A stretch of DNA of 64,000 nt, from positions 124,001-188,000 of the forward strand of contig NZ_CP123499.1 of NCBI RefSeq assembly GCF_029873475.1, in the 5' to 3' direction. Made by a program: the position numbers and the translations under genes. The notes beneath the pieces were generated by a model, which ran no database searches, was not told the DNA's origin, and saw nothing but the letters and a program-made list of their open reading frames with translations. The stretch is from Arsenophonus sp. aPb. GTDB lineage: Bacteria > Pseudomonadota > Gammaproteobacteria > Enterobacterales > Enterobacteriaceae. Of this stretch, positions 39,316 to 50,873 are shown piece after piece; the first letter of the stretch is position 1, and every line of letters begins with the position of its first letter.

Positions 39316-39543
39316 TTAGTTGCCGGCATCGTCTAAATTTAATAGTGCAAGATCTTTTTTTCTTAAGATCAAGTTCATACGGCGAGTTTCTATTTGAATA
39401 GGATCACCAAGCGGCGCTATACGAATAACGCTAAAAAAAGATCCAGGTAACATGCCTAAAGAGAGTAACTTCTGACGGTAAGCTGGATTTATTTCTGTTG
39501 AAAATCCGACAATTTTGTATCGGTGATTAGGAAGAATTGGCAT
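39316..39543 (-). CDS. feoA: Ferrous iron transport protein A
   Basis: A small SH3-like cytosolic protein needed with FeoB for Fe(II) uptake. The ATG at 39541-39543 has GGAAG five bases upstream and gives 75 aa, the E. coli length; the frame stays open eight codons further. Recognisable segments: [41 protein letters not shown]. It leads the feoABC operon behind Fur and FNR sites. Confidence 0.97.
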   Translation of the reverse strand: MPILPNHRYKIVGFSTEINPAYRQKLLSLGMLPGSFFSVIRIAPLGDPIQIETRRMNLILRKKDLALLNLDDAGN

Positions 39544-39620
39544 AGACACTTCCACTATAAAGCCCAAAAAACAAAGATACCGTAAATGGGTACCAGACGA
39601 ATAGCAAATTTAATAAGAAA

Positions 39621-39657
39621 TATTATCATTATCACATTAATAATGATAATCATAATT
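39621..39657 (-). promoter_or_regulatory. Overlapping Fur boxes upstream of feoA
   Basis: Two stretches match the Fur consensus GATAATGATAATCATTATC: 39639-39657 contains ATAATGATAATCAT, and the complement of 39621-39635 reads GTGATAATGATAATA. They lie about 80-115 bp upstream of feoA, so feoABC should be repressed by iron-loaded Fur. Confidence 0.8.
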
Positions 39658-39702
39658 ATGTGCTACTCGAATTAATTTAGCGCTTTTTTTAAATGACAGC
39701 AA

Positions 39703-39716
39703 TTGATATTGATCAA
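39703..39716 (-). promoter_or_regulatory. FNR site upstream of feoA
   Basis: TTGATATTGATCAA is a perfect TTGAT-N4-ATCAA FNR box, about 160 bp upstream of feoA and 45 bp from the Fur boxes. E. coli feoA is likewise FNR-activated; this points to anaerobic induction of Fe(II) uptake. Confidence 0.8.
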
Positions 39717-39852
39717 TAGTTCCCTAGTGAATGAACTATTGGCATTAAAATTAGTGTTAATTCATTATTTTTTATTAAAAAAAACGATTTTCTAAAATTG
39801 AATAGGGTAATAGCCTGATGCTAGATCAGACTATTAGTTATATACATATTGA

Positions 39853-42180
39853 CTATTCGCGCTTTTTATTTAGTGCTGCCGCCAGCGCATCACCCATAAC
39901 ACTATTACCTAATAGCGTATTGTTTGGTTGGGATGTTTTAGTTGAACTGGCTGAGGGGGTATTTCTGCCTGTTTGTTGTTTATTACGATGTTGTGGTGTA
40001 TCTACTGTTTTCTCATCTAGGCGCATGGTTAGCGCAATTCGTTTACGGTTTAAATCAATATCGATGACTTTAACGGTAATAATATCCCCTGCTTTGACTA
40101 AAGAATGCGGATCTTTAATAAATTTATCGGACAGAGAGGAGATGTGTACTAAACCATCCTGGTGAACGCCAATATCGACAAATGCACCAAAATTGGTCAC
40201 ATTAGTTACCGAACCTTCTAATATCATGCCTACTTTAAGATCTTCCATTGCTTCAATGCCATCGACAAAAGAGGCTGTTTTAAATTCTGGTCGCGGGTCT
40301 CGTCCAGGCTTTTCTAATTGTTTTAAAATATCAGTTACTGTTGGAATACCAAATTTGTCAGTAGTAAACTGTTCTGGTTTGAGATTATTGAGTACGCTAG
40401 TGTTACCCATAATCGTTTTCAAGGGTTGCTTAGTGGTTAATAAAATTTTTTCTACAACCGGATAAGCTTCGGGATGAACTGTTGAGGCATCGAGAGGATT
40501 ATTCCCTGTCATAATGCGTAAAAAACCCGCACACTGCTCAAAAGCTTTTGTGCCAAGACGCGTAACTTTCAATAGTTGTTTGCGGTCATTAAAACGCCCG
40601 TGTTCGTTACGCCAATTAACGATATTTTGGGCAATTGTTTTACTTAGCCCTGCAACATGTGAAAGAAGAGCAACAGAGGCGGTATTGAGATCGACACCAA
40701 CTGCGTTTACACAATCTTCGACTACCGCTGCCAATTTTTTAGCGAGTAAAGTTTGATTAACATCATGTTGGTATTGGCCAACACCAATTGATTTAGGATC
40801 GATTTTTACTAATTCCGCTAACGGGTCTTGTAAACGGCGAGCAATAGAGACTGCTCCACGTAAAGAGACATCGAGAGTAGGAAATTCTTGTGCCGCTAAC
40901 TCAGAGGCTGAGTAAACTGAAGCGCCAGATTCACTAACGATCACTTTCTGTGCAGTAATATTTGGGTACTGTTTTTTAACTGCGGTAAAAAAGCGTTCCG
41001 TTTCACGCGAAGCAGTACCATTACCAATGGCGACCAAGGCAACTTTATATTTCTCACATAAGGATGCAATAGTTGCTGCAGATTTTGTTGCTTGACCGGT
41101 GTGAGGATAAATAGTGTCGGTAGTAATGAGTTTGCCTGTCGCATCAACAATGGCAACTTTAACGCCAGTGCGTAAACCAGGATCTAATCCCATAGTGGTA
41201 TGCATACCGGCAGGCGCTGCCATTAAAAGGTCATGTAGGTTACGTGCGAAAACATGAATCGCTTCTTCTTCTGCTTTTTCACGCAAGGTACCCATCAATT
41301 CTGTTTCAAGGTGTAACAGAATTTTGACTCGCCATGTCCAACTAATAACGGCTTTTCGCCATTTATCTGCTGGTGCATTATTTAGATGTAGGCCATAGTG
41401 GCGGGTAATAATTTCTTCACAATAACTTTCTTTTGGCGATGGTTCAAATTGTGGATCGGCATTAAGTGATAATTGTAAAATACCTTCGTTACGGCCACGA
41501 AACATGGCAAGTGCTCGGTGGGATGGGATATGCGCAATAAGCTCATGGTGATCAAAATAATCGCTAAATTTTGCCCCTACTGTTTCTTTACCTTCGATAA
41601 CTTTGGCTGTTAAGTGGGCATTTTTCCACAAATAATCACGAATTTTGCTAAGTAAATTTGCATCTTCAGCAAAGCGTTCCATTAGAATATAACGGGCACC
41701 ATCAAGTGCAGCTTTAGTGTCATTAATATTTTTTTGTGGATCAATAAAGGTTTCGGCTATCTGTTCTGGTATCTGCTGGGGGTCATTCCATAATTGTTCC
41801 GCGAGTGGCGCTAAGCCAGCTTCAATTGCTATTTGGCCTCGTGTACGTCGTTTGGGTTTATAAGGTAAATAGAGATCTTCGAGCTCAGTTTTACTAAAAG
41901 TGTTATTAATCGCTTCAGCAAGTTCAGCGGTAAGCTTTCCTTGTTCATTAATCGACTTTAGAATAGTTTGGCGGCGCTCGTTTAATTCACGTAAGTAACT
42001 TAAACGCGTTTCAAGTTTACGCAGTTGGTTATCATCGAGCCCGCCTGTGACTTCTTTACGATAGCGGGCAATGAAAGGAACGGTATTTCCTTCATCAAGT
42101 AATGTAATAGCTGAAAGTACTTGTGCTGGCGTTGTATCTAATTCATATGCAATAATTTTGCTTAAGGATTTATTCATCAT
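39853..42180 (-). CDS. tex: Tex family RNA-binding transcription accessory protein
   Basis: Tex (YhgF) is a conserved multi-domain nucleic-acid-binding protein. The 775 aa product has the N-terminal helical block [24 protein letters not shown], the YqgF-like domain beginning [18 protein letters not shown] (about 330), tandem HhH modules ([27 protein letters not shown]), and a C-terminal S1 domain (about 650-720; [20 protein letters not shown]). It is divergent from greB, as in E. coli. Confidence 0.97.
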   Translation of the reverse strand: MMNKSLSKIIAYELDTTPAQVLSAITLLDEGNTVPFIARYRKEVTGGLDDNQLRKLETRLSYLRELNERRQTILKSINEQGKLTAELAEAINNTFSKTELEDLYLPYKPKRRTRGQIAIEAGLAPLAEQLWNDPQQIPEQIAETFIDPQKNINDTKAALDGARYILMERFAEDANLLSKIRDYLWKNAHLTAKVIEGKETVGAKFSDYFDHHELIAHIPSHRALAMFRGRNEGILQLSLNADPQFEPSPKESYCEEIITRHYGLHLNNAPADKWRKAVISWTWRVKILLHLETELMGTLREKAEEEAIHVFARNLHDLLMAAPAGMHTTMGLDPGLRTGVKVAIVDATGKLITTDTIYPHTGQATKSAATIASLCEKYKVALVAIGNGTASRETERFFTAVKKQYPNITAQKVIVSESGASVYSASELAAQEFPTLDVSLRGAVSIARRLQDPLAELVKIDPKSIGVGQYQHDVNQTLLAKKLAAVVEDCVNAVGVDLNTASVALLSHVAGLSKTIAQNIVNWRNEHGRFNDRKQLLKVTRLGTKAFEQCAGFLRIMTGNNPLDASTVHPEAYPVVEKILLTTKQPLKTIMGNTSVLNNLKPEQFTTDKFGIPTVTDILKQLEKPGRDPRPEFKTASFVDGIEAMEDLKVGMILEGSVTNVTNFGAFVDIGVHQDGLVHISSLSDKFIKDPHSLVKAGDIITVKVIDIDLNRKRIALTMRLDEKTVDTPQHRNKQQTGRNTPSASSTKTSQPNNTLLGNSVMGDALAAALNKKRE

Positions 42181-42368
42181 TTTAGTTTCTTCAATACTTA
42201 AATAGGACGCAATTAACTGCTTATGTGCACATTTATACGTGTTGAAAACAATAATTTCCAGTTAACATTATATTTGGATATTAGAACCTGATGTAGTCAA
42301 CAAAAACTTTTTTTGAATTATATATAGTAATTAGTTTAAATTAAGGTTAATCATACTGAGTTTTTATT

Positions 42369-42851
42369 GTGAAAAATAATTATATTACTCGTGAAGGCTG
42401 GAACAACCTCGAAAAAGAGTTGAAGTTTCTTTGGCGAGAGGAGCGTCCGAAAGTCACCCAAGCTGTATCAGAGGCCGCGGCGCTTGGTGATCGCTCAGAG
42501 AATGCCGAGTATATTTATGGTAAAAAACGATTACGAGAAATTGATCGACGTATTCGATTTTTATCTAAACGTCTTGAAGTATTAAAGATAGTTGATCCCG
42601 ATCCTCGGCAGGAAGGTAGAGTTTATTTTGGTGCTTGGGTAAAAGTACAAGATGAAAATGGTGTTATTAAAGTTTTTCGCTTAGTTGGAGCCGATGAATT
42701 TAATCCGATTAAAAAATGGATTTCTATTAATTCACCCGTGGCAAGGGAATTATTAGGTAAACAAATTGATGATGAAGTTACGGTGAATACGCCAAATGGT
42801 ATTATTACTTACTGGATACTGGAAATTAATTATCAAGGGATTGAGTTGTAA
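42369..42851 (+). CDS. greB: Transcription elongation factor GreB
   Basis: GreB inserts its coiled coil into the RNA polymerase secondary channel and stimulates cleavage of backtracked transcripts. The 160 aa protein (E. coli 158) has the coiled coil with SEAAALGDRSENAEYIYGKKRLREIDRRIRFL-type sequence (about 37-70) and a C-terminal FKBP-like domain. The start is a GTG. ompR follows after about 140 bp, as in E. coli. Confidence 0.97.
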   Translation: MKNNYITREGWNNLEKELKFLWREERPKVTQAVSEAAALGDRSENAEYIYGKKRLREIDRRIRFLSKRLEVLKIVDPDPRQEGRVYFGAWVKVQDENGVIKVFRLVGADEFNPIKKWISINSPVARELLGKQIDDEVTVNTPNGIITYWILEINYQGIEL

Positions 42852-42993
42852 ATGATATAAAATTAAAAAGATCAATAAAATGTAAATATTAATTTAAAAA
42901 AGTCTAATAGGAATTAGTTATATTATTATATGGTCTTATTTGTTATTAAGGCACTATATATAGGGATCTTAAAAATATTTATGGAGTCAAAAA

Positions 42994-43713
42994 ATGCAAG
43001 AAAATTATAAAATTCTTGTTGTGGATGATGATATGCGTTTGCGCTCTTTACTGGAGCGTTATTTAACTGAACAAGGTTTTCAAGTACGTAGTACTGCTAA
43101 TGCCGAGCAAATGGATCGTATTTTGACACGTGAATCTATTCATTTGATTGTATTGGATTTGATGTTACCTGGTGAAGATGGCTTATCTATTTGCCGTCGT
43201 TTAAGAAGTCAAAATAATCCTATTCCGATTATTATGGTAACAGCAAAAGGTGAAGAGGTAGATCGGATAGTTGGGTTAGAAATTGGGGCGGATGATTATA
43301 TACCTAAGCCATTTAATCCTAGAGAATTATTGGCTCGTATTCGTGCCGTATTGCGACGTCAGGCAAATGAGCTGCCGGGTGCGCCGGCACAGGATGAGGC
43401 GGTAATTCGGTTTGGTAAATTCAAATTAAATCTAGGAACAAGGGAAATGTTTCAAGATGATGAGTCTATGCCATTAACTAGTGGTGAGTTTGCTGTTTTA
43501 AAAGTACTGGTCTCTTATCCACGTGAGCCTCTATCTCGCGACAAACTGATGAGTCTTGCTCGCGGGCGTGAATATAGTGCGATGGAGCGTTCGATAGATG
43601 TGCAAATTTCACGTCTACGTCGAATGATTGAGGATGATCCGACTCACCCACGTTATATTCAAACGGTTTGGGGATTGGGTTATGTATTTGTGCCGGATGG
43701 TAATAAAGCATGA
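42994..43713 (+). CDS. ompR: Two-component response regulator OmpR
   Basis: OmpR controls porin and many other genes in response to osmolarity and pH. The 239 aa protein has the receiver pocket VVDDDMRLR, phosphorylation site Asp55 in [11 protein letters not shown] and Lys in [11 protein letters not shown], then the winged-helix effector domain (about 135-235) with [12 protein letters not shown] and [15 protein letters not shown]. Its stop overlaps the envZ start by four bases (ATGA). Confidence 0.98.
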   Translation: MQENYKILVVDDDMRLRSLLERYLTEQGFQVRSTANAEQMDRILTRESIHLIVLDLMLPGEDGLSICRRLRSQNNPIPIIMVTAKGEEVDRIVGLEIGADDYIPKPFNPRELLARIRAVLRRQANELPGAPAQDEAVIRFGKFKLNLGTREMFQDDESMPLTSGEFAVLKVLVSYPREPLSRDKLMSLARGREYSAMERSIDVQISRLRRMIEDDPTHPRYIQTVWGLGYVFVPDGNKA

Positions 43714-45035
43714 AACGATTGCGTTTTTCCAGACGTAACACGTTTTCTCGTTCATTATTTGTTATTGTTACTTTACTGTTTGCTAGTTTAGTCACCAGCT
43801 ATTTGGTTGTACTTAATTTTGTTGTGATGCCGAGTCTTCAGCAGCTCAATAAAGTCTTAGCCTATGAAGTGCATACGTTATTAACAGAGAAAATTGAATT
43901 ACAAGATGGAAATGCAATTTTGATGCCTCCATCATTTAAGAAGAAAATCTATAAAGAGCTAGGTATTAATTTTTATACTAAGTCACTTGCTATGGAGAAA
44001 GGCTTACGTTGGGCGAGACATTATGAGGAATTAAGCCAACAGATGGCGGAATATATGGGTGGCAAGGCGGATGTTCGTCTTGAAATCGCAAAAGAGCATC
44101 CTTTTCTATGGTTAAATTCTTACCTTGCCCCAAATGTATGGATACGACTTCCTTTAACTGAAATAGGACAGAATCAGTTCGCTGTTGTATTTCGTTATAC
44201 ACTGGCTATCTTTTTAACTATTTTTGCTATTACATGGCTTTATATACGTTATCAGAGTAGGCCATTATTTGTGTTAGAAAACTATGCCAAGCAAATGGGA
44301 AAAGGAGTCATGGTTCCAGCAATCAAGGAAGAAGGTTCATTAGAAATACGTTATGTCATCCGCGCTTTTAATCGCATGTCATCAGGGATAAAAATGCTGG
44401 AAAATGATAGAACGATATTAATGGCCGGCGTGAGCCACGATTTGAGAACGCCGTTAACACGGATTCGGTTAGCGACAGAAATGATGAATGAAAAGGATCA
44501 GTATCTCGCAGAATCAATTAACAAAGATATTGAAGAGTGTGATGCTATCATTGAGCAATTCATGGACTATATACGTACAGGTCGGGAAATGAATATGGAT
44601 TTTTGTGACTTGAACAAAGTCCTACTTGAAGCTGTTAATGCTGAGAGTAGTTTCCTGCCTAATATTGAGACGCAGATTAGTTCATCACCAATCATTATTA
44701 ATGCTAATGTAATTGCTATTAAACGAGCAGTAACCAATATGCTGGTTAACGCTTTCCGCTATGGCAATGGTTGGGTAAAAGTCAGTAGTGGTGTAATAAA
44801 AGATCATGCCTGGTTTCAGGTTGAGGATGATGGTGCAGGAATTAAAAAAGAGAGCATTCAACATCTTTTTCAACCTTTTGTGCAAGGCGAAAGAGCAAGG
44901 AGTAATGGTGGTACAGGACTAGGATTAGCAATTATTCGCCGAATTATTGATGCTCATGATGGTGAAATTATTATAGATAAAAGTAAACGGGGAGGATTAT
45001 CTATACGGGCAACTTTACCATTAATGGAAAAATAA
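43710..45035 (+). CDS. envZ: Osmolarity sensor histidine kinase EnvZ
   Basis: EnvZ is the inner-membrane kinase/phosphatase partner of OmpR. The 441 aa protein (E. coli 450) has TM1 (about 14-36), a periplasmic domain (about 37-158), TM2 (about 159-180), a HAMP region, the phospho-acceptor His243 in [20 protein letters not shown], and an ATPase domain with [12 protein letters not shown] (N box), EDDGAGI (G1) and GGTGLGLAI (G2). It is translationally coupled to ompR. Confidence 0.97.
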   Translation: MKRLRFSRRNTFSRSLFVIVTLLFASLVTSYLVVLNFVVMPSLQQLNKVLAYEVHTLLTEKIELQDGNAILMPPSFKKKIYKELGINFYTKSLAMEKGLRWARHYEELSQQMAEYMGGKADVRLEIAKEHPFLWLNSYLAPNVWIRLPLTEIGQNQFAVVFRYTLAIFLTIFAITWLYIRYQSRPLFVLENYAKQMGKGVMVPAIKEEGSLEIRYVIRAFNRMSSGIKMLENDRTILMAGVSHDLRTPLTRIRLATEMMNEKDQYLAESINKDIEECDAIIEQFMDYIRTGREMNMDFCDLNKVLLEAVNAESSFLPNIETQISSSPIIINANVIAIKRAVTNMLVNAFRYGNGWVKVSSGVIKDHAWFQVEDDGAGIKKESIQHLFQPFVQGERARSNGGTGLGLAIIRRIIDAHDGEIIIDKSKRGGLSIRATLPLMEK

Positions 45036-45175
45036 AAATTTATATTTTTATTTAGCCGTAATTTAACGGAAAATTTTTATTATATTTTATGAAATCATAT
45101 AATTCTTTGATTTTAAAAATTTATTATATCTATTTTTAAAGCTATATTATTTAAATAAATTGGATATTAATTTAA

Positions 45176-45230
45176 CGGTCATAAAACTGTCATAAATAAT
45201 ACATCTTTCTGTCATCTAACTAACCTATTT
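45176..45230 (+). promoter_or_regulatory. Double Pho box and -10 of the pst operon
   Basis: Four 7 bp units at exact 11 bp spacing: CGGTCAT (45176), CTGTCAT (45187), AATACAT (45198) and CTGTCAT (45209), matching the PhoB repeat CTGTCAT. CTATTT at 45225-45230 matches the -10 of E. coli pstS; TACAAT at 45255-45260 is an alternative. Phosphate starvation control by PhoB is therefore conserved. Confidence 0.9.
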
Positions 45231-45304
45231 TTTCCTCGTATTTTTTTAACTCGCTACAATTAACAGAGTAATTTGTTTCTCTTTCATCCCAAATAGGAGG
45301 GATT

Positions 45305-46342
45305 ATGAAATTGATGCGTTCTATCATCGTTAATGTTATAGCCATGTTCTCTTTGACGACAATGTCAGTTTATGCAGCGACTAGTCTTACTGGCGCTGGT
45401 GCCACATTTCCTGCACCGGTTTATGCAAAATGGGCGGATAGCTACCAAAAACAAACGGGCGATCAGATTAACTACCAGGGGATTGGTTCATCCGGTGGGG
45501 TAAAACAGATTATAGCTAAAACAGTTGATTTTGGTGCTTCTGATGCACCTTTAAGTGATGAAAAACTTCATCAAGCCTCTCTTATTCAATTTCCAACTGT
45601 GATTGGTGGCGTTGTTCCAACGGTCAATATTGCCGGTATTCAATCTGGACAATTGGTATTAGATGGCAAAACATTGGCTAACATTTATCTAGGTATCATT
45701 AAAAAATGGAATGACCCAAAAATTGTTGAATTAAATCCGGGTTTAAAATTACCGGCACAAAATATTACCGTTGTCCGCCGTGCTGATGGTTCAGGAACGA
45801 CTTTTGTTTTTACCAGCTATCTAGCCAAAGTAAATGCTGACTGGAAAAATAAGATTGGTACAGGTTCTACCGTTAGGTGGCCAACGGGCATTGCTGGAAA
45901 AGGTAATGAAGGTGTTGCTGCTTTTGTTCAACGTCTACCTGGCGCAATTGGTTATGTAGAATATGCCTATGCTAAACAGAACAAATTAGCTTATACCAAA
46001 TTAATTTCTGCCGATGGGGAAGCCATTGCGCCAACCGCAAGTAGTTTTAGTGCCGCTGCAAAAAAGGCAGATTGGACTAAAACATTTGCGCAAGATCTCA
46101 CCAATCAAGCAGGAAAAAATGTATGGCCAATTACTTCGGCAACTTTTATCTTATTACATAAGAAACAGAAAAATATTGCGAAGGGAAAAGCCATATTAGC
46201 ATTCTTTGACTGGGCATATGACAAAGGCGCTGACCAGGCTAAGGCTTTAGATTATGCGACATTGCCGAATGAAGTTGTGGCACATATTCGGGCAGCATGG
46301 AAAAGTAATATAAAAGATGCTAATGGTAATCCTATATACTGA
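45305..46342 (+). CDS. pstS: Phosphate ABC transporter, periplasmic binding protein
   Basis: PstS is the high-affinity periplasmic phosphate receptor. The 345 aa precursor (E. coli 346) has a signal peptide of about 25 residues ending SVYA-ATS, then the phosphate-site segments [34 protein letters not shown] and [12 protein letters not shown] strong AGGAGGG Shine-Dalgarno precedes the ATG. It heads pstSCAB-phoU behind a double Pho box. Confidence 0.98.
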   Translation: MKLMRSIIVNVIAMFSLTTMSVYAATSLTGAGATFPAPVYAKWADSYQKQTGDQINYQGIGSSGGVKQIIAKTVDFGASDAPLSDEKLHQASLIQFPTVIGGVVPTVNIAGIQSGQLVLDGKTLANIYLGIIKKWNDPKIVELNPGLKLPAQNITVVRRADGSGTTFVFTSYLAKVNADWKNKIGTGSTVRWPTGIAGKGNEGVAAFVQRLPGAIGYVEYAYAKQNKLAYTKLISADGEAIAPTASSFSAAAKKADWTKTFAQDLTNQAGKNVWPITSATFILLHKKQKNIAKGKAILAFFDWAYDKGADQAKALDYATLPNEVVAHIRAAWKSNIKDANGNPIY

Positions 46343-46398
46343 ATTGAGTGTGACATCAGCAGAAAGTAAAAATCGCGCTCTAATATAAATGAATGATT

Positions 46399-46420
46399 AT
46401 CCCCTTTTATAGAAGGGGAT
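46399..46420 (+). repeat. Intercistronic hairpin between pstS and pstC
   Basis: The stem ATCCCCTT (46399-46406) / AAGGGGAT (46413-46420) with a six-base loop and no T run. Located between the highly expressed binding-protein gene and the permease genes, it could protect or terminate pstS mRNA so that PstS is made in excess. The role is inferred. Confidence 0.55.
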
Positions 46421-46437
46421 TAAAATGAGAAAAAATA

Positions 46438-47394
46438 ATGGCTGAGAAATTAACGACATATAAAGCACCGGGGAAAAAAGGTGATCTCATTTTTGGTGCT
46501 CTCGTTAAGTTAGCTGCATTAATTACACTATTAATGTTAAGTGGAATTATTATTTCTTTGATTATTGCATCGTGGCCGAGTATTGAAAAATTTGGTTTTT
46601 CTTTTCTTTGGTCAAAGGTTTGGGATGTCCCTGCTCAGGAATTTGGGGCATTAGTAACCATTTATGGCACGGTAGTAACGTCATTAATTGCCTTGATCAT
46701 TGCGGTACCGGTCAGTTTTGGCATTGCGCTATTTTTAACAGAATTATCACCAAATTGGTTAAAGCGACCGCTAGGAATTGCGATTGAACTATTGGCGGCC
46801 ATACCGAGTATTGTTTATGGCATGTGGGGATTGTTTGTTTTTGCGCCGCTATTTGCCACTTATTTTCAAGAGCCTGTTGGTAATGTTTTGGCAGGAATAC
46901 CGATTATAGGTGAATTATTTTCAGGTCCGGCTTTAGGTATTGGTATCTTAGCTGCTGGCGTGATCCTGGCAATTATGATTATTCCTTATATAGCTTCAGT
47001 GATGCGGGATGTTTTTGAGCAGACGCCAGTTATGATGAAAGAATCTGCTTATGGTATTGGTTGTACGACGTGGGAGGTTATTTGGCATATCGTATTACCC
47101 TATACGCGTAATGGCGTGATTGGCGGTGTGATGTTAGGGTTAGGACGAGCTTTAGGGGAAACGATGGCAGTCACTTTCATTATTGGTAATACTTATCAGT
47201 TAGATAGCTTTTCACTTTTTATGCCAGGAAATAGTATTACCTCCACGTTGGCAAATGAATTTGCTGAAGCGGAAAGTGGATTACATACTGCTGCATTAAT
47301 GGAGTTAGGCTTAATTTTATTTGTTATTACCTTTATCGTGCTTGCGTTTTCTAAATTGATGATTATGCGTTTGGCCAAAAATGAAGGGCGCTAA
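46438..47394 (+). CDS. pstC: Phosphate ABC transporter permease PstC
   Basis: One of two inner-membrane subunits of the phosphate channel. The 318 aa protein (six predicted membrane helices) has the family segments [18 protein letters not shown] and the EAA-loop region [20 protein letters not shown]...[12 protein letters not shown]. It ends one base before the pstA ATG. Confidence 0.97.
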   Translation: MAEKLTTYKAPGKKGDLIFGALVKLAALITLLMLSGIIISLIIASWPSIEKFGFSFLWSKVWDVPAQEFGALVTIYGTVVTSLIALIIAVPVSFGIALFLTELSPNWLKRPLGIAIELLAAIPSIVYGMWGLFVFAPLFATYFQEPVGNVLAGIPIIGELFSGPALGIGILAAGVILAIMIIPYIASVMRDVFEQTPVMMKESAYGIGCTTWEVIWHIVLPYTRNGVIGGVMLGLGRALGETMAVTFIIGNTYQLDSFSLFMPGNSITSTLANEFAEAESGLHTAALMELGLILFVITFIVLAFSKLMIMRLAKNEGR

Positions 47395-47395
47395 C

Positions 47396-48280
47396 ATGTT
47401 GACGACAGATACCACAAAAACTATCGATATTAAACAACGTCAACGTCGTCAGGCATGGCGGAGACAAAAAAATCGGATTGCACTATTGCTCTCGATGATC
47501 ACAATGGCATTTGGTCTGTTTTGGTTAATTTGGATCTTATTTACAACATTAACCAAAGGAGTAGAAGGCATGTCTTGGAATTTATTCACTGAAATGACGC
47601 CGCCACCAAATTCTACTGGTGGGGGATTAGCTAATGCTATCGTAGGTAGTGGTTTGCTGATTTTATGGGCCACGGTGCTAGGTACACCACTTGGCATTAT
47701 GGCCGGTATTTATTTAGCCGAATATGGGCGTCGTTCTTGGCTGGCGGAAATTATTCGTTTTATTAATGATATTTTGCTTTCTGCACCATCAATTGTGGTT
47801 GGATTATTCGTTTATATGATTGTTGTTGCCAGAATGCAGCATTTTTCTGGTTGGGCTGGTGTTATTGCTCTGGCGTTGTTACAGATCCCGATTGTTATTC
47901 GAACAACGGAAAATATGCTAAAACTTGTGCCAGATAATTTGCGTGAAGCAGCTTATGCTTTAGGTGCACCAAAATGGAAAATGATTTTATCCATTACCTT
48001 AAAAGCGTCTGTCTCAGGGATTATTACCGGAGTATTACTTGCCATTGCTAGAATTGCTGGTGAAACAGCGCCTTTATTGTTTACCTCACTTTCCAATCAA
48101 TTCTGGAGTACCGACCTTAGCGAACCGATTGCTAATCTACCAGTAACTATATTTAAATTTGCAATGAGTCCATTTTCAGAATGGCAGCAATTAGCTTGGG
48201 CAGGTGTTTTATTGATTACTTTATGTGTATTGTTAATCAATATTTTAGCGCGTCTATTATTTGCCAAGAAAAAATATTAG
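47396..48280 (+). CDS. pstA: Phosphate ABC transporter permease PstA
   Basis: The second phosphate permease subunit. The ATG at 47396 has AGGG seven bases upstream inside the end of pstC and gives 294 aa (E. coli 296); an ATG at 47381 overlapping pstC is less likely. Family blocks: [54 protein letters not shown] and the EAA loop [20 protein letters not shown]. Confidence 0.96.
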   Translation: MLTTDTTKTIDIKQRQRRQAWRRQKNRIALLLSMITMAFGLFWLIWILFTTLTKGVEGMSWNLFTEMTPPPNSTGGGLANAIVGSGLLILWATVLGTPLGIMAGIYLAEYGRRSWLAEIIRFINDILLSAPSIVVGLFVYMIVVARMQHFSGWAGVIALALLQIPIVIRTTENMLKLVPDNLREAAYALGAPKWKMILSITLKASVSGIITGVLLAIARIAGETAPLLFTSLSNQFWSTDLSEPIANLPVTIFKFAMSPFSEWQQLAWAGVLLITLCVLLINILARLLFAKKKY

Positions 48281-48318
48281 TTCTTTAGTAACAGATGACA
48301 AATTTAAGAGATAAATTG

Positions 48319-49095
48319 ATGATTAAAGTTAACGATAGGGTAGAAAGTAAAATTCAAGTTCGTGACTTGAACTTCTACTATGGCAAATTTCATGCGCTAA
48401 AAGATATTTCGTTAAACATTGCAGAGAATAAAGTAACGGCTTTTATTGGCCCTTCAGGCTGTGGAAAATCTACCCTTTTACGTACATTTAATAAGATGTA
48501 TGAACTCTATACTGAACAGCATGCAGAAGGTGAAATTTTGCTGGATGGTGCCAATATTTTGACCGATGAACAAGATATTGCCTTATTACGCGCTAGAGTA
48601 GGCATGGTTTTCCAAAAGCCTAAGCCTTTTCCGATGTCAATCTATGACAATATTGCTTTTGGGGTGCGTTTATTTGAGAAACTTTCTCGCGCTGAAATGG
48701 ACGAACGTGTTCAATGGGCGTTGACTAAAGCCGCCCTTTGGGAGGAAACAAAAGATAAACTTTCGCATAGTGGCTATAGTTTATCAGGCGGTCAGCAGCA
48801 ACGGCTATGCATTGCTCGTGGTATTGCGATCCGGCCAGAAATATTGCTATTAGATGAGCCTTGTTCAGCACTTGACCCTATCTCAACAGGGCGTATTGAA
48901 GAGTTGATAAATGAACTGAAATCGGAATATACCGTGGTAATGGTCACTCATAATATGCAGCAGGCAGCACGTTGTTCCGACTACACAGCATTTATGTATC
49001 TAGGTAAATTGATTGAATTTAATGATACAGATACTTTGTTTACCACACCTACAGTAAAACAGACTGAGGATTATATTACTGGCCGCTACGGTTGA
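48319..49095 (+). CDS. pstB: Phosphate ABC transporter ATP-binding protein
   Basis: PstB energises phosphate import. Walker [11 protein letters not shown]-loop [15 protein letters not shown], signature [14 protein letters not shown] and Walker [13 protein letters not shown] are all present. I prefer the ATG at 48319 (AGAG nearby, 258 aa, E. coli 257) over the in-frame ATG at 48295, which lacks a ribosome binding site. phoU follows after 14 bp. Confidence 0.97.
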   Translation: MIKVNDRVESKIQVRDLNFYYGKFHALKDISLNIAENKVTAFIGPSGCGKSTLLRTFNKMYELYTEQHAEGEILLDGANILTDEQDIALLRARVGMVFQKPKPFPMSIYDNIAFGVRLFEKLSRAEMDERVQWALTKAALWEETKDKLSHSGYSLSGGQQQRLCIARGIAIRPEILLLDEPCSALDPISTGRIEELINELKSEYTVVMVTHNMQQAARCSDYTAFMYLGKLIEFNDTDTLFTTPTVKQTEDYITGRYG

Positions 49096-49109
49096 TATAG
49101 GGTATTACC

Positions 49110-49829
49110 ATGGATAATTTAAATTACAACAAACATATTTCCGGCCAGTTTAATGCTGAGTTGGAGCATATTCGTACTGAATTAATGAAAATGGGTGGCT
49201 TGGTAGAAGAACAACTTAAAAATGCCATTGAAGCTTTACATAACCAAGATCAGGATTTGGCAAAAAAAGTGATAGAGGGTGATCAAAAAGTCAATATGAT
49301 GGAGGTAGCAATTGATGAGGCATGTGTGCGCATTATTGCTAAGCGGCAACCTACTGCCAGTGATTTACGTTTAATTATGGCAATCTCGAAAACCATTGCC
49401 GAGCTTGAACGTATTGGTGATGTAGCTGATAAGATTTGTGAGGTTGCATTGGAGAAGTTTTCTGAGCAACATCAATCGTTACTTGTCAGTCTGGAAGCAC
49501 TTGGCGGGCATACTATTCAAATGTTACATAATGTGTTGGATGCGTTTGCCCGTATGGATTTGGATGCAGCAATTCAGGTTTATCTGGAAGATAAAAAAGT
49601 TGATGAAGAGTATGAAGGTATTGTTCGCCAACTCATGACTTATATGATGGAAGATCCTCGCACTATTCCTAGTGTATTAACAGCCTTGTTTTGCGCGCGT
49701 TCTATCGAGCGAATAGGAGATCGTTGCCAAAATATTTGTGAATTTATTTTCTATTATTTAAAAGGGCAAGATTTTCGTCATTTAGGTGGGGATTTTGTGG
49801 AAAAAATGTTGACCAAAGGCAGTCATTAA
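49110..49829 (+). CDS. phoU: Phosphate signalling protein PhoU
   Basis: PhoU couples PstSCAB to the PhoR-PhoB sensor and keeps the Pho regulon off when phosphate is plentiful. The 239 aa all-helical protein has two repeats each with the metal-binding E/D-rich signature: [20 protein letters not shown] and [19 protein letters not shown]. It is the last gene of the pst operon. phoBR is not in the window. Confidence 0.97.
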   Translation: MDNLNYNKHISGQFNAELEHIRTELMKMGGLVEEQLKNAIEALHNQDQDLAKKVIEGDQKVNMMEVAIDEACVRIIAKRQPTASDLRLIMAISKTIAELERIGDVADKICEVALEKFSEQHQSLLVSLEALGGHTIQMLHNVLDAFARMDLDAAIQVYLEDKKVDEEYEGIVRQLMTYMMEDPRTIPSVLTALFCARSIERIGDRCQNICEFIFYYLKGQDFRHLGGDFVEKMLTKGSH

Positions 49830-49986
49830 CACGTTTTTCAGCCCATTATTCGATGATTATTTTTAGCTTATCGTTATTCTATTTTTGAATAAATATAGAT
49901 TTTTATATTATTTCCTGTTCTAACTGTGAATTGATAATTTGATTTGAATAAATATACAAAAATTTACAGTAAGGGGTAATAGTGAA

Positions 49987-50811
49987 ATGAAATCCAATCT
50001 TATTGCAACTGTATTATCTGTCGCATTAGCCTTGGTTGCTGGGTTGGCAAAAGCAGATAAATTGGACAGTATCAAAAAATCCGGTGTGATCCGTATTGCT
50101 GTTTTTGATAGTAATCCACCTTTTGGTTTTATTGATGCTAAAACTAAAAAATTGGTGGGTTATGATATTGATATCGCTGAAGCGATTGCCAATGATTTTG
50201 GTGTTAAATTAGTATTACGTCCAACTAACCCAGCGAATCGAATACCTCTATTGACTGGAGGTAAAGTGGATCTGATTGGTGCTAATTTTACTATTACCAA
50301 TGAACGGGCTAAACAAGTTGATTTTTCAATTCCTGATTTTGTCACTGGACAGAAGTTTATCGCACGTATTGGGGTATTAAAAACGCCTGATGACATTATT
50401 CCTTTACGTATCGGTGCGGATAAAGGAACAGTGCAGGAAATTACCCTACGTGAACGCTATCCCAATACTAAAGTAATATCTTACGATGATACTCCACTTG
50501 CTTTTGCAGCATTACGAAATGGCAATGTACAAGCTATTACTCAAGATGACGCCAAACTGGTTGGTTTATTGGGGAACTTACCAGCAAAAATTAAAGCAGA
50601 TTATGAGATTTCACCTTTTAGTCTTACACGTGAATATCAGGCATTAGCAGCCGCTAAAGGTGAAACGAATTTGATCAATGCAGTAAATAATACTTTATTA
50701 AAATTAGAAAAAAGTGGTCAGGCGGAAATAATTTATAATCGTTGGTTCGGGCCAGCAACGAAAGCAGCACTACCACGTGGTGATTTTAAATTTGCGCCAT
50801 TAGAAAAATAA
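49987..50811 (+). CDS. Amino-acid ABC transporter substrate-binding protein
   Basis: A family-3 (SBP_bac_3) periplasmic binding protein of 274 aa with a signal peptide (about 1-23, ending LAKA-D). The core has IRIAVFDSNPPFGFID, KKLVGYDIDIAEAIA, LTGGKVDLIGANFTITNERAKQVDFS and, in lobe 2, RIGADKGTVQE. These are typical of polar amino-acid receptors (Gln/Glu/His/Arg group); the ligand cannot be fixed. It is followed by two permease genes. Confidence 0.88.
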   Translation: MKSNLIATVLSVALALVAGLAKADKLDSIKKSGVIRIAVFDSNPPFGFIDAKTKKLVGYDIDIAEAIANDFGVKLVLRPTNPANRIPLLTGGKVDLIGANFTITNERAKQVDFSIPDFVTGQKFIARIGVLKTPDDIIPLRIGADKGTVQEITLRERYPNTKVISYDDTPLAFAALRNGNVQAITQDDAKLVGLLGNLPAKIKADYEISPFSLTREYQALAAAKGETNLINAVNNTLLKLEKSGQAEIIYNRWFGPATKAALPRGDFKFAPLEK

Positions 50812-50873
50812 ACAATATTATTTTTTAATAAAAATACCTAAATGAGTAACTTCATCATAAATAGGTTATATCA

